64,000 nt of DNA from Phalacrocorax aristotelis (lineage: Eukaryota > Chordata > Aves > Suliformes > Phalacrocoracidae). The DNA lies in NCBI RefSeq assembly GCF_949628215.1, contig NW_027441375.1, positions 248,001 to 312,000 on the forward strand. Direction: 5' to 3'. A program made the position numbers and the translations under genes. Position 1 is the first letter of the stretch; every line of letters begins with the position of its first letter. Below the pieces are notes generated by a model. It had not been told where the DNA came from and ran no database searches. It worked only from the letters and a program-made list of their open reading frames with translations. Shown here in pieces: positions 19,101-33,200 of this stretch.

Positions 19101-21000
19101 GGATTTTCTTTTTTGGGTTTAGGTGAGCGCTAAACATGACATGTGCGTATGTGCGTGTGTCTCTCGCAGGTTTTTGTCATACACCCCACCCTCCCACCCC
19201 AAAAAAACAACCCACACATGCCACGCGTTAAACAGTGGTTTTCCGTTGTACTTAGAAGTGCTTACATAGGTGTGTTGGTTTTTTTCTTTTTTATTTTTTA
19301 ATGCAGAAACAGCAATACGATAGATTTAATACAGCTAGCAATTAGATGGGTGTAGCTTTAGAGCGTCGGCTGTTTACAAAGCAACCGCACACCTTCTTTA
19401 ACTCACAGTTTAAACAAGTAAACTTGCAGTGCATCACACGTGCTTTGTACAGTCACGTTCCACACGGCAGGCCAGATGCTTCACCCTGCCTTGTCCTTGT
19501 TGCCCCGACTCCAACGGGACCGCCGAGGCCATCCTGGGGACAGCGCCGCTTTCTAGCAGCTGGGTTGCTTGCCTGGACGCCCCACAGACAAAGAGTCATT
19601 TCCCCACTGAACCTCTTCTCAAATAATTTCCTAGCCCTGCAGGCCCCACGTCCTTTGGTTCATATTTCCTTTTTTCCGGGCTTGATGCACAGGACCGACG
19701 ATTTCCAGAAATAGAAACAGAGGCTGATTCAGTCCAGGCTCAACATTCTCTGACCTAAACCAAACTGTCTTCGAAGAGATAGCTGTACCGTAGGCACCAC
19801 CTCGGGAACAGAAGTTGCCCTGTCATAAAAAAAAAAAAAAAAAGAAGGAAAACAAGGCATTTCAGGCTGAGGAGGCTGAGCGGTGTGCTGGGGGCGGTGG
19901 GGGTTGGAAAGAAACAGTTCAGACGATTAGAGCGAGCTTAGCGTTGCAAAGCGTGCCATTATTTTTAATTTGGCCGTCAGAAGACAATAGATTCTGACAC
20001 TGATTTCCTGTGTGCTGCGGGAGTTCTCTCCTCAGCATTCCTGTGCACCATTTTACTTTTGTGTCCCGTCCGCTTCGCTTTTGCGCTGTAGCTCTCCGGT
20101 TCTAGCTACGCTTCCCACCACCCCCATTACTCTTTGACAAGCCCAGCTCTCACTGTGCTTCCCTTCCCTTCCCTTCCCTTCCCGTATGCGCGTGCAGGGA
20201 AAAGCCCGCGCGTCTGCCACTACAGGACACGCTCTGGGAGGCAGGAGAGATGACGACGCTCCCTGACAGAGGACACAGCTGAGGGGCGGTCCGCCGGGGC
20301 TGGGGAGATGGCAGCACCTTCCCTCAGCTGCCCCATCCGAGCACAGGTGCAGGTGAGCACTGAGGAGAGACAAGCAGGCAGGAGCCGCAGAGCGAGAGAG
20401 AAAATAAAATTCACGGGTGGGTGCTACTTGCGTCTCATTTTTAGCGCAAGGGATGAATTCTCAGCACATTCTTGGAGCTGCCCCTTTGGGACTCACGGAG
20501 AAGAGGGAGGTTGGCCACGCGGTGCAGCCCAGCTCTGCTTCCCCTAAATGGTTTTACTGTTCAGGTGTTGCCCTAATCTGGCCGGTACCCCTGCAAAGAG
20601 TTTGGGATTTCTGCTGCCTCTCCGGGCCAGCCGCAGACCCTGACTTCATCGCAGCGAATGACCCTGCGCTCGTCAGAGCGGTTGCCGAGTCACATCCCGC
20701 TGCCTTCCCTGCAGAACCGGTGACCCTTTTTCAGCCCTTGCCCCCTCTTCTCTCCGCTCGTTGCCCATCCCTTTATCAGTGCCGGCACCGATCCTGCCTC
20801 CAGCTCGCCCTGTCTCCACCTGCGAGCGCCCAACAGGAGCTAAATGTCTCCTCAAGGACGCACGGAAGAGACGCGCAGGTAACCCAGCACAGACCCCCTG
20901 CAAACATCTTCTTTCCATTTTCTTTCCTCTCCTGACACGAAGAGATGACTTAGGAAAAAGCGTACTGCTCACACTTCACCTGCACTGCTTCTACTTTCAC
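19101..21000. other. Single-copy region with simple repeats, no gene supported
   Basis: It holds poly(T) near 19280, poly(A) at about 19826-19842, and a TTCCC microsatellite at 20159-20183. A 172-codon plus frame (20417-20935) has no recognisable features. Confidence 0.45.
20159..20183. repeat. (TTCCC)5 microsatellite
   Basis: Five perfect TTCCC units; pure pyrimidine on the plus strand. Confidence 0.9.
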
Positions 21001-21711
21001 TTTCGCTCTCCTTGGCAGTAATTAATAGCGGTGGCTGGGGGGGCTGGGGCATTCCCCCAAAGCGGCTGCAGTTACATCCGGGCGGTTGTGGCACTCCATT
21101 AGCTCTGTAGTTTTTAAATCTAAATCTTCTGGAATTGTTAGTTCTGCTCAGGAATCACCCGTACCTGCAAATTTTCTTAATAGCTACGCTTGACCCCAGC
21201 CACTGTTTAACAGCTCACCTTTATTTCTCTTCATTTAAGAACCTAAAGCTTCGTTTACTGCTTGGGTTGGAAGCAGGAGCTGTCGCTGCCTCTGAACTTT
21301 CTAACAGCCCTGTTACAATTTCAGTACTACCCGCTCCCAATTTAGCTTTCCGGGTCGATTTTCATTCTAGATTCGAAAATTTCCTTATTTTGTTTCTGAT
21401 CAGGAGTCATTAATGCCTGCAGTTGATTTAGTAACGGCTGTATTTAGATTGAGCTATTAATGACTCGCAACTCTATTTATGGCATAAAAAAGGACTGCCT
21501 TTATTTTTTTTAACTACAGATTAGGAATAATGACTGCCTGGTTTGTTCAGTAATAGGTGTGATTAAATTTAGTCACGACTCCTCCCTAAATAATATGTAT
21601 TTATTTGCACTCTAACAATTTAACCTTCCCTTTACCGGCCAGGGGCACCGACAAGTGCCCGTGCGTACCTCCGCTCCCCCTGCGCCGGCTCCCCAGGGAA
21701 CAGCCTCTTAC
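21001..21711. other. AT-rich non-coding stretch
   Basis: An AT-rich patch between GC-rich neighbours, with CTATTTATGG (MEF2-like), AATGACTC (AP-1-like) and repeated TTAATGACT/AATAATGACTGCCTG words. It could be regulatory; no gene was seen. Confidence 0.3.
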
Positions 21712-22052
21712 CCTGACCAGAGTCTGCAGCGGCCCGTTGTCATCCCAGCTCCTCGCCCTCGAGAAAGCGGCCGCCTGAAGCGGCGGCAGCTCCGCTGCTG
21801 CCCAGAGGGGACGGAAATGGCGCGGGGTAAAGCTCTCCGGGCCGCCTGCGTCCCGCGCGGAGGCGGTGACCTCAGCAGCCTGTACGCTGTTGGGGCCGAG
21901 CCAACAACCTGAGGAGGAGTCGCAGGGCGTAGCTGTTTCTGCAACAACCACGCTTTCCCGCCTGGCTGGACAAGAAAGCGGGGCCTGCGGGGGCCTGGAG
22001 AGGCAGCATCGCTGCAGGTTGTGCCACGGCTGTTGAGAGGCCAAGGCAACAC
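21712..22052 (-). other. Candidate exon 2 (341 nt) of a minus-strand transcript
   Basis: The acceptor TTCACTGTTTCAG borders 22052 and the donor GTAAGA occupies 21706-21711. The frame that continues in phase from the candidate exon 1 (VLPWPLNSRGTTCSDAASPG...) stays open through the exon. A second frame is also open, so openness is weak evidence. No domain recognised. Confidence 0.3.
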
Positions 22053-22324
22053 CTGAAACAGTGAACGGCACAACTAGTGAAAACCCCCAAGGTTCCGGGT
22101 TCAGTAAAGACAGGAATTGCAGCAGCACAATAAAATGATCTCACGAGGGGAAAAAAAACAGCAAAGCAAAAACCAAACCCCAAACAGAACACCATACCAC
22201 TAACCCGTCTCACCGCCCTCTCAGCGCCCAAAACAGCATCCTGGGAGAAAAAAAGCAAAGCAGGCCACAAGGGACCTTTCTAGTACAGATGCCGCCAAAG
22301 AGTGCCAAGCTCTGGAATCCTTAC

Positions 22325-22630
22325 CTCAGGCAACGCCTCCGCTTCTCTAAACGCCAGAGCACGCCTGCCCGGGGGGCTGAGACAGCCCCAAAGCTGCGAC
22401 CGCCCGAGGGAACACGGGAGCACCGACGCCAGAGAAGCCCAGGGCCAGAGCCGGGGCTCTTCCACCCCCGGGCCCCGCCCCCGCCCTTCCCACAGCGCCC
22501 CGCGAAAGGGGCGGGCCGAGCCCCCCGGGGGGTGAAGGCCCCGGGAGCCGTACGAGAGCCGCCTGGAGTTCCCGGCACGGGAGGGAGGGGGGAGAGAAAA
22601 CACCCAAACCGAGCCCCCCGAGCGGAGCAA
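22325..22630 (-). other. Candidate first exon and CpG promoter of a minus-strand transcript
   Basis: The donor GCCTGAG|GTAAGG (intron bases 22319-22324) is strong and lies in a CpG-rich segment. The frame ending EAEALPE meets the donor in phase 0 and joins the open frame of 21712-22052. The 5' end is not defined; the upstream sequence runs into the 58-bp minisatellite. This may be a long non-coding RNA or a GC-rich first coding exon. Confidence 0.3.
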
Positions 22631-22640
22631 ACACAGGCTC

Positions 22641-23090
22641 GGGCTGTTGCCGGGGGGCGGGGCCTGTCGCTAAGGGGAGAGAGCCGGCACCGCCCCCCGG
22701 GCCGTTGCCGGGGGGTGGGGCCTGTCGCTAAGGGGAGAGAGCCGGCACCGCCCCCCGGGCCGTTGCCGGGGGGTGGGGCCTGTCGCTAAGGGGAGAGAGC
22801 CGGCACCGCCCCCCGGGCCGTTGCCGGGGGGTGGGGCCTGTCACTAAGGGGGTGTGTCCAAAGGGACGCTGGCAATGCCCCTGGAGCCATCACCAAGGGC
22901 AGGGCCTGTTGCTATGGAGGGTGGGGCCAGGCAGCACCAGCAACACCCCCAGGCTGTCACCAGGGGGTGGGACCTGTTGCTAACTGGGGATGCTGGGGAG
23001 CACACGAGCACGGCCCCACCCCACCAGGCCCTCGCCAGGGGGCGGGGCCTGTCGCAAAGGTGGGTGGGGCCAGAGGGGTCAGATATCAGC
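22641..23090. repeat. 58-bp GC-rich minisatellite
   Basis: Four near-perfect units start at 22641, 22699, 22757 and 22815, each with GGGGGGYGGGGCCTGTC and a GCACCGCCCCCC end. They are followed by about three degenerate units to 23090 (GGGGCGGGGCC, GGGTGGGGCC). The GGGCGGGGC boxes would also be Sp1-type sites for the adjacent promoter. Confidence 0.9.
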
Positions 23091-24193
23091 CCGCGCGTAT
23101 AGACCAGTGCGTCCCAGTAATGACCAACATGCCACACAGTATGGATCCCAGTACATCTCAGCTCCCTCCCAGCGACGCCCAGTACATCCCAGTTCCCTCC
23201 CAGTACATCCCAGTTCCCTACCAGTGCAGCCCAGTACATCCCAGATCCCTCCCAGTCCGTCCCAGTTCCTTCCCAGTCCGTCCCAGTACATCCCAGTTCC
23301 CTCACAGTACATCCCAGTTCCCTCCCAGTTCACACACAGTTCACTCCCAGTTCCATTCCAGTACATCCCAGTACATGCCAGTTGCCTCCCAGTTTCCTCT
23401 AAGTACATCCCAGTACTTCAAAGTTCCCTCCCAGTACATCCCAGTTCCCTCACAGTACATCCCAGTACTTCACAGTTCACTCCCACTACATCCCAGTACG
23501 TCCCAGTTCCCCCTTGGTACATAACACTTCCCTCCCAATACATCCCAGTTCCCTCCCATTACATCCCGATTCCCTCCCAGTACATCCCAGTTCCCTGCCA
23601 GTATGACCCAGTACATCCCAGTTCCCTCACAGTACATCCCAGTTCCCTCCCAGTACATACCAGTTCCCTCCCAGTACATCCCAGTACATCCTGGTACATC
23701 CCAGTTCCCACCCAGTACATCCTACTACATACCAGTTCCCTCCCACTTCCATCCCAGTTCCATCCCAGTTCCATCCCAGTACATCCCAGTACTTCACAGT
23801 TCCCTCCCAGTACATCCCAGATCCCTCTAAGTACATCCCAGTACTTCACAGTTCCCTCCCAGTACATCCCAGTACGTCCCAGTTCCCCTCAGTACATAAC
23901 ACTTCCCTCCCAGTACATAACAGTACATCCCAGTGTCCTCACAGTACGTCCCAGTTCCCTCCCAGTACATCCCAGTTCCCTACCAGTACATCCCAGTTCC
24001 CTACCAGTTCACTCCCAGTACATAACAGTTACCTCCCAGTACATCCCAGTACATCCCAGTAGATCCTGGTACATCCCAAATCCCTGCCAGTTCCACCCGG
24101 TACAACCCAGTACAAGCCTGTACATCCTAGTTCCTCCACAGTACATCCCAGGGCATCCCCGCACATTGTAGTGCCTCCCAGTACATCCCAGTT

Positions 24194-24213
24194 CCCTCCC
24201 AGTACTGGGAGGG
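24194..24213. repeat. Palindromic flip point (first of 18)
   Basis: CCCTCCCAGTACTGGGAGGG, a perfect 20-bp palindrome at the orientation change. Equivalent centres lie near 25898, 27895, 28943, 29594, 30598, 31654, 33604 (one mismatch), 34639, 35579, 36845, 37902, 39254 (one mismatch), 40554, 43143, 43879, 44438 and 45705. Confidence 0.95.
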
Positions 24214-27200
24214 ACCTGGGATGTACTGGGAGGGACCTGGGATGTACTGGGAGGGACCTGGGATGTACTGGGATGTACTGGGATGTACTGGGAGGGAACT
24301 GGGATGTACTGGGAGGGAACTGGGATGTACTGGGATGTAATGGGACAGAACTGGGATGTATTGGGAGGCACTGGGAAAGAAGTGGTAGCGAACCGGGAGG
24401 GAATTGGGATGTACGGGGATGAACTGGTAGGGAACTGGGATGTACTGGCATGGAACGGGGATGTATTGGGATGTACAGGAACGGAACTGGAATGTACTGC
24501 GATGTACTGGGAGCAAACTGGGATTTACTGGGATGTACTGGGAGGAAACTGGGATATACTGGGAGGAAACTGGGAGGGAAGTGGGTGTCAACTGGGACAT
24601 TCCAGTTTCCTCCCAGTACATCCCAGTTCCCTAACAGTGCATCCCAGTCCGTCCCAGTTCCCTCCCAGTCCGTCCCAGTTCCCTCCCAGTCCGTCCCAGT
24701 ACATCCCAGTTCCCTCCCAGTACATCCTACTACATACCAGTTCCCTGCCAGTTCACTCCCAGTACACAACAGTTACCTCCCAGTACGTCCCAGTTCCCTC
24801 CCAGTACGTCCCAGTACATCCCAGTTCCGTCCCAGTTCCCTCCCAGTGCGTCCTAGTTCCCTCCCAGTAAGTCCCAGTTCCCTCTTAGTCCATTCCAGTT
24901 CCCTCCAGTATATCCCACTACATCCCAGTTCCCTCCAGTACATCTCAGTTATCTCCCATTTCCCTCCCAGTACATCCCAGTTCCCTCACAGTTCACACAC
25001 AGTTCACTCCCAGTTCACACACAGTTCACTCCCAGTTCCATTCCAGTACATCCCAGTACATGCCAGTTCCCTCCCAGTATGTCCCACTACATTCCAGTTC
25101 CCTCCCAGTTCCTGCTAAGTACATCCCAGGACTTCACAGTTCCCTCCCAGCACATCCCAGTACGTCCCAGTTCCCCTCAGTACATAACACTTCCCTCCCA
25201 GTACATACCGGTACATCCCAGCGTCGTCACAGTACGTCCCAGTTCCCTCCCAGTACATAACAGTTCCCTCCCAGTCCGTCCCAATCCCCTCCCAGTACGT
25301 CCCAGTTCCCTGCCAGTATGTCCCAGTACATCCCAGTTCACTCCCAGTAAATCCCAGTTCCCTCCCAGTAAATCCCAGTTCCCTCCCAGTTCCCTCCCAC
25401 TACATCCCAGTTCCCTCCCAGTACATACCTGTTCCCTCCCAGTACATCCCAGTTCCCTCCCAGTACATCCCAGTTCCCACCCAGTACATCCTACTACATA
25501 CCAGTTCCCTCCCAGTTCACTCCCAGTACATCCCAGTACTTCACAGTTCCATCCCAGTACATCCCAGTACGTCCCAGTTCCCCTCAGTACATAACACTTC
25601 CCTCCCAGTACATAACAGTACATCCCAGTGTCCTCACAGTACGTCCCAGTTCCCTCCCAGTACATCCCAGTTCCCTCCCAGTACATCCCAGTTCCCTCCC
25701 AGTTCCTTCCCAGTACATAACAGTTACCTCCCAGTACATCCCAGTACATCCCAGTAGATCCTGGTACATCCCAAATCCCTGCCAGTTCCACCCGGTACAA
25801 CCCAGTACAAGCCTGTACATCCTAGTTCCTCCACGGTACATCCCAGGGCATCCCCGCACATTGTAGTGCCTCCCAGTACATCCCAGGTCCCTCCCAGTAC
25901 TGGGAGGGACCTGGGATGTACTGGGAGGGACCTGGGATGTACTGGGATGTAATGGGACGGAACTGGGAAAGAAGTGGTAGTGAACCGGGAGGGAATTGGG
26001 ATGTACGGGGATGAACTGGCAGGGAACTGGGATGTACTGGCATGGAACGGGGATGTATTGGGATGTACAGGCACGGAACTGGAATGTACTGCGATGTACT
26101 GGGATGTACTGGGAGCAAACTGGGATTTACTGGGATGTACTGGGAGGAAACTGGGATATACTGGGAGGCACTGGGAGGGAAGTGGGTGTCAACTGGGACA
26201 TTCCAGTTTCCTCCCAGTACATCCCAGTACCCTACCAGTGCAGCCCAGTACATCCCAGATCCCTCCCAGTACATCCCAGATCCCTCCCAGTCTGTCCCAG
26301 TACATCCCAGTACATCCCAGTTCCCTCACAGTACATCCCAGTTCACACACAGTTCACACACAGTTCACTCCCAGTTCCATTCCAGTACAGCCCAGTACAT
26401 GCCACTTTCCTCCAAGTAAATCCCAGTTCCCTCCCACTACATCCAAGTTCCCTCCCACTTCCCTCTAAGTACATCCCAGTACTTCACAGTTCACTCCCAG
26501 TACATCCCAGTTCCCCCTCGGTACATAACAGTTCCCTCCCAGTACACCCCAGTACATCCCAGTTCCCTCCCAGTATGTCCCACTACATCCCAGTTCCCTC
26601 CCAGTCCATCCCAGTTCCCTCCCACTAAATCCCAATTCCCAACACTTTCCACCCAGTACATCCCAGTTCCCTCCCAGTACATCCCAGTACTTCACAGTTC
26701 CCTCCCAGTTCACTCCCAGTTCCCTCCCAGTACATCCCAGTTCCCTCTAAATACATCCCAATACTTCATAGTTCCCTCCCAGCACGTCCCAGTACGTCCC
26801 AGTTCCCCTCAGTACATAACACTTCCCTCCCAGTACATACCAGTACATCCCAGTGTCCTCACAGTACATCCCAGTTCCCTCCCAGTACATCCCAGTTCCC
26901 TCCCAGTTCATTCCCAGTACAAAACAGTTACCTCCCAGTACATCCCAGTAGATCCTGGTACATCCCAGTACATCCCTGCCAGTTCCACCCGGTACAACCC
27001 AGTACAAGCCTGTACATCCTAGTTCCTCCACAGTACATCCCAGGGCATCCCCGCACATTGTAGTGCCTCCCAGTACATCCCAGTTCCCAACCAGTGCAGC
27101 CCAGATCCCTCCCAGTCTGTCCCAGTACATCCCAGTACATCCCAGTTCCCTCACAGTACATCCCAGTTCCCTCACAGTTCACACACAGTTCACTCCGAGT

Positions 27201-30200
27201 TCCATTCCAGTACATCCCAGTACATGCCACTTTCCTCCAAGTAAATCCCAGTTCCCTCCCACTACATCCAAGTTCCCTCCCACTTCCCTCTAAGTACATC
27301 CCAGTACTTCACAGTTCACTCCCACTACATCCCAGTTCCCCCTCGGTACATAACAGTTCCCTCCCAATACACCCCAGTACATCCCAGTTCCCTCCCAGTA
27401 TGTCCCACTACATCCCAGTTCCCTCCCAGTCCATCCCAGTTCCCTCCCAGTACATCCCAGTTCCCTCTAAGTACATCCCAGTACTTCACAGTTCCCTCCC
27501 AGTTCACTCCCAGTTCCCTCCCAGTACATCCCAGTTCCCTCTAAGTACATCCCAATACTTCATAGTTCCCTCCCAGCACGCCCCAGTACGTCCCAGTTCC
27601 CCTCAGTACATAACACTTCCCTCCCAGTACATACCAGTACATCCCAGTGTCCTCACAGTACGTCCCAGTTCCCTCCCAGTAAATCCCAATTCCCAACACT
27701 TTCCACCCAGTACATCCCAGTACCCTCCCAGTACATCCCAGTACATCCCAGTAGATCCTGGTACATCCCAAATCCCTGCCAGTTCCACCCGGTACAACCC
27801 AGTACAAGCCTGTACATCCTAGTTCCTCCACAGTACATCCCAGGGCATCCCCGCACATTGTAGTGCCTCCCAGTACATCCCAGTTCCCTCCCAGTACTGG
27901 GAGGGACCTGGGATGTACTGGGAGGGAACTGGGATGTACTGGGAGGGAACAGGTATGTACTGGGAGGGAACTGGGATGTACTGGGATGTAATGGGACGGA
28001 ACTGGGATGTAATGGGACGGAACTGGGAAAGAAGTGGTAGTGAACCGGGAGGGAATTGGGATGTACGGGGATGAACTGGTAGGGAACTGGGATGTACTGG
28101 CATGGAACGGGGATGTATTGGGATGTACAGGAACAGAACTGGAATGTACAGCGATGTATTGGCATGTACTGGCAGCGAGCTGGGATTTACTGGGATGTAC
28201 TGGGAGGAAACTGGGATATACTGGGAGGAAACTGGGATATACTGGGAGGCATTGGGAGGGAAGTGGGTGTCAACTGGGACATTCCAGTTTCCTCCCAGTA
28301 CATCCCAGTTCCCTACCAGTGCAGCCCAGTACATCCCAGTTCCCTCCCAGTCCGTCCCAATCCCCTCCCAGTACATCCCAGTTCCCTCCCAGTAAATCCC
28401 AGTTCCCTCCCAGTACATACCAGTTCCCTCCCAGTACATCCTGGTACATCCCAGTTCCCACCCAGTACATCCCAGTTCCCTCCCAGTTCCCTCCCACTAC
28501 ATCCCAGTACATCCCAGTTCCCCTCCCAGTACATACCAGTTCCCTCCCAGTACATCCTGGTACATCCCACTACATACCAGTTCCCTCCCAGTTCATTCCC
28601 AGTACATCCCAGTACTTCACAGTTCCCTCCCAGTACATCCCAGTGCGTCCCAGTTCCCCTCAGTACATAACACTTCCCTCCCAGTACATACCAGTACATC
28701 CCAGTGTCCTCACGGTACGTCCCAGTTCCCTCACAGTACATCCCAGTTCCCTCCCAGTTCACTCCCAGTACATAACAGTTACCTCCCAGTACATCCCAGT
28801 ACATCCTGGTACATCCCAAATCCCTGCCAGTTCCACCCGGTACAACCCAGTACAAGCCTGTACATCCTAGTTCCTCCACAGTACATCCCAGGGCATCCCC
28901 GCACATTGTAGTGCCTCCCAGTACATCCCAGGTCCCTCCCAGTACTGGGAGGGACCTAGGATTAACGGGGAGGGACCTGGGATGTACTGGGAGGGACCTG
29001 GGACGTACTGGGAGGGAACTGGGACGTACTGGGAGGGAACTGGGACGTACTGGGAGGGAACTGGGATGTACTGGGATGTAATGGGACGGAACTGGGATGT
29101 ATTGGGAGGCACTGGGAAAGAAGTGGTAGCGAACCGGGAGGGAATTGGGATGTACGGGGATGAACTGGTAGGGAACTGGGATGTACTGGCATGGAACGGG
29201 GATGTATTGGGATGTACAGGAACGGAACTGGAATGTACTGGGATGTACTGGGAGCAAACTGGGATTTACTGGGATGTACTGGGAGGAAACTGGGAGGAAA
29301 GTGGGTGTCAACTGGGACATTCCAGTTTCCTCCCAGTACATCCCAGTTCCCTACCAGTGCATCCCAGTCCGTCCCAGTACATCCCAGTTCCCTCCCAGTT
29401 CACTCCCAGTACATAACAGATACCTCCCAGTACATCCCAGTACATCCCAGTAGATCCTGGTACATCCCAAATCCATGCCAGTTCCACCCGGTACAACCCA
29501 GTACAAGCCTGTACATCCTAGTTCCTCCACAGTACATCCCAGGGCATCCCCGCACATTGTAGTGCCTCCCAGTACATCCCAGTTCCCTCCCAGTACTGGG
29601 AGGGACCTGGGATGTACTGGGAGGGAACTGGGACGTACTGGGAGGGAACTGGGATGTACTGGGATGTAATGGGACGGAACTGGGATGTAATGGGACGGAA
29701 CTGGGAAAGAAGTGGTAGTGAACCGGGAGGGAATTGGGATGTACGGGGATGAACTGGTAGGGAACTGGGATGTACTGGCATGGAACGGGGATGTATTGGG
29801 ATGTACAGGAACGGAACTGGAATGTACTGCGATGTACTGGGATGTACTGGGAGCAAACTGGGATTTACTGGGATGTACTGGGAGGAAACTGGGATATACT
29901 GGGAGGCACTGGGAGGGAAGTGGGTGTCAACTGGGACATTCCAGTTTCCTCCCAGTACATCCCAGCTCCCTACCAGTGCAGCCCAGTACATCCCAGATCC
30001 CTCCCAGTACATCCCAGTTCCCTCCCAGTCCGTCCCAATCCCCTCCCAGTACATCCCAGTTCCCTGCCAGTATGTCCCAGTACATCCCAGTTCCCTCCCA
30101 GTACATACCAGTTCCCTCCCAGTACATACCAGTTCCCTCCCAGTACATCCCAGTACATCCTGGTACATCCCAGTTCCCACCCAGTACATCCTACCACATA

Positions 30201-33200
30201 CCAGTTCCCTCCCAGTTCACTCCCAGTACATCCCAGTACTTCACAGTTCCATCCCAGTACATCCCAGTACGCACCGGTTCCCCTCTGTACATAACACTTC
30301 CCTCCCAGTACATAACAGTACATCCCAGTGTCCTCACAGTACGTCCCAGTTCCCTCCCAGTACATCCCAGTTCCCTACCAGTACGTCCCAGTTCCCTCCC
30401 AGTTCACTCCCAGTACATAACAGTTACCTCCCAGTACATCCCAGTACATCCCAGTACATCCTGGTACATCCCAAATCCCTGCTAGTTCCACCCGGTACAA
30501 CCCAGTACAAGCCTGTACATCCTAGTTCCTCCACAGTACATCCCAGGGCATCCCCGCACATTGTAGTGCCTCCCAGTACATCCCAGGTCCCTCCCAGTAC
30601 TGGGAGGGACCTGGGATGAACTGGGAGGGACCTGGGATGTACTGGGAGGGACCTGGGATGTACTGGGAGGGAACTGGGACGTACTGGGATGTAATGGGAC
30701 GGAACTGGGATGTAGTGGGAGGCACTGGGAAAGAAGTGGTAGTGAACCGGGAGGGAACTGGGATGTACGGGGATGAACTGGTAGGAAACTGGGATGTACT
30801 GGCATGGAACGGGGATGTATTGGGATGTACAGGAACAGAACTGGAATGTACAGCGATGTATTGGCATGTACTGGCAGCGAGCTGGGATTTACTGGGATGT
30901 ACTGGGAGGAAACTGGGATATACTGGGAGGAAACTGGGATATACTGGGAGGCATTGGGAGGGAAGTGGGTGTCAACTGGGACATTCCAGTTTCCTCCCAG
31001 TACATCCCAGTTCCCTACCAGTGCAGCCCAGTACATCCCAGTTCCCTCCCAGTCCGTCCCAATCCCCTCCCAGTACATCCCAGTTCCCTGCCAGTATGTC
31101 CCAGTACATCCCAGTTCACTCCCAGTACATACCAGTTCCCTCCCAGTACATACCAGTTCCCTCCCAGTTCCCTCCCACTACATCCCAGTACATCCCAGTT
31201 CCCTCCCAGTACATCCCAGTTCCCTCCCAGTACATCCCAGTACATCCTGGTACATCCCAGTTCCCACCCAGTACATCCTACTACATACCAGTTCCCTCCC
31301 AGTTCACTCCCAGTACATCCCAGTACTTCACAGTTCCCTCCCAGTACATCCCAGTACGTCCCAGTTCCCCTCAGTACATAACACTTCCCTCCCATTACAT
31401 ACCAGTACATCCCAGTGTCCTCACAGTACGTCCCAGTTCCCTCCCAGTACATCCCAGTTCCCTCCCAGTTCACTCCCAGTACATAACAGTTACCTCCCAG
31501 TACATCCTAGTAGATCCTAGGACATTTCAAATCCCTGCCAGATCCACCCGGTACAACCCAGTACAAGCCTGTACATCCTAGTTCCTCCACAGTACATCCC
31601 AGGGCATCCCCGCACATTGTAGTGCCTCCCAGTACATCCCAGTTCCCTCCCAGTACTGGGAGGGACCTGGGATGTACTGGGAGGGAACTGGGACGTACTG
31701 GGAGGGAACTGGGATGTACTGGGATGTACTGGGATGTAATGGGACGGAACTGGGATGTATTGGGAGGCACTGGGAAAGAAGTGGTAGTGAACCGGGAGGG
31801 AATTGGGATGTACGGGGATGAACTGGTAGGGAACTGGGATGTACTGGCATGGAACGGGGATGTATTGGGATGTACAGGAACAGAACTGGAATGTACAGCG
31901 ATGTATTGGCATGTACTGGCAGCGAGCTGGGATTTACTGGGATATACTGGGAGGAAACTGGGATATACTGGGAGGCATTGGGAGGGAAGTGGCTGTCAAC
32001 TGGGACATTCCAGTTTCCTCCCAGTACATCCCAGTTCCCTACCAGTGCAGCCCAGTACATCCCAGTTCCCTCCCAGTCCGTCCCAATCCCCTCCCAGTAC
32101 ATCCCAGTTCCCTGCCAGTATGTCCCAGTACATCCCAGTTCCCTCCCAGTACATACCAGTTCCCTCCCAGTACATCCCAGTTTCCTCCCAGTTCCCTCCC
32201 ACTACATCCCAGTACATCCCAGTTCCCTCCCAGTACATACCAGTTCCCTCCCAGTACATACCAGTTCCCTCCCAGTACATCCCAGTACATCCCAGTTCCC
32301 ACCCAGTACATCCTACTACATACCAGTTCCCTCCCAGTTCACTCCCAGTACATCCCAGTACTTCACAGTTCCCTCCCAGTACATCCCAGTACGTCCCAGT
32401 TCCCCTCAGTACATAACACTTCCCTCCCAGTACATACCAGTACATCCCAGTGTCCTCACGGTACGTCCCAGTTCCCTCACAGTACATCCCAGTTCCCTAC
32501 CAGTACATCCCAGTTCCCTCCCTGTTCCTTCCCAGTACATAACAGTTACCTCCCAGTACATCCCAGTACATCCCAGTAGATCCTGGTACATCCCAAATCC
32601 CTGCCAGTTCCACCCGGTACAACCCAATACAAGCCTGTACATCCTAGTTCCTCCACAGTACATCCCAGGGCATCCCCGCACATTGTAGTGCCTCCCAGTA
32701 CATCCCAGATCCCTCCCAGTACATCCCAGATCCCTCCCAGTCTGTCCCAGTACGTCCCAGTACATCCCAGTTCCCTCACAGTTCACACACAGTTCACTCC
32801 CAGTTCCATTCCAGTACAGCCCAGTACATGCCAGTTGCCTCCCAGTTTCCTCTAAGTACATCCCAGTACTTTAAAGTTCCCTCCCAGTACATCCCAGTTC
32901 CCTCACAGTACATCCCAGTACTTCACAGTTCACTCCCACTACATCCCAGTACGTCCCTGTTCCCCCTTGGTACATAACACTTCCCTCCCAGTACATCCCA
33001 ATCCCCTCCCAGTACATCCCAGTTCCCTGCCAGTATGTCCCAGTACATCCCAGTTCCCTACCAGTACATACCAGTTCCCTCCCAGTACATACCAGTTCCC
33101 TCCCAGTTCCCTCCCACTACATCCCAGTTCCCTCCCAGTACATACCAGTTCCCTCTCAGTACATCGCAGTACATCCTGGTACATCCCAGTTCCCACCCAG

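Noticed and set aside
20417-20935. 172-codon plus-strand frame in the single-copy region
   Set aside because: No domain, no splice or promoter context, and overlapping frames in other phases.
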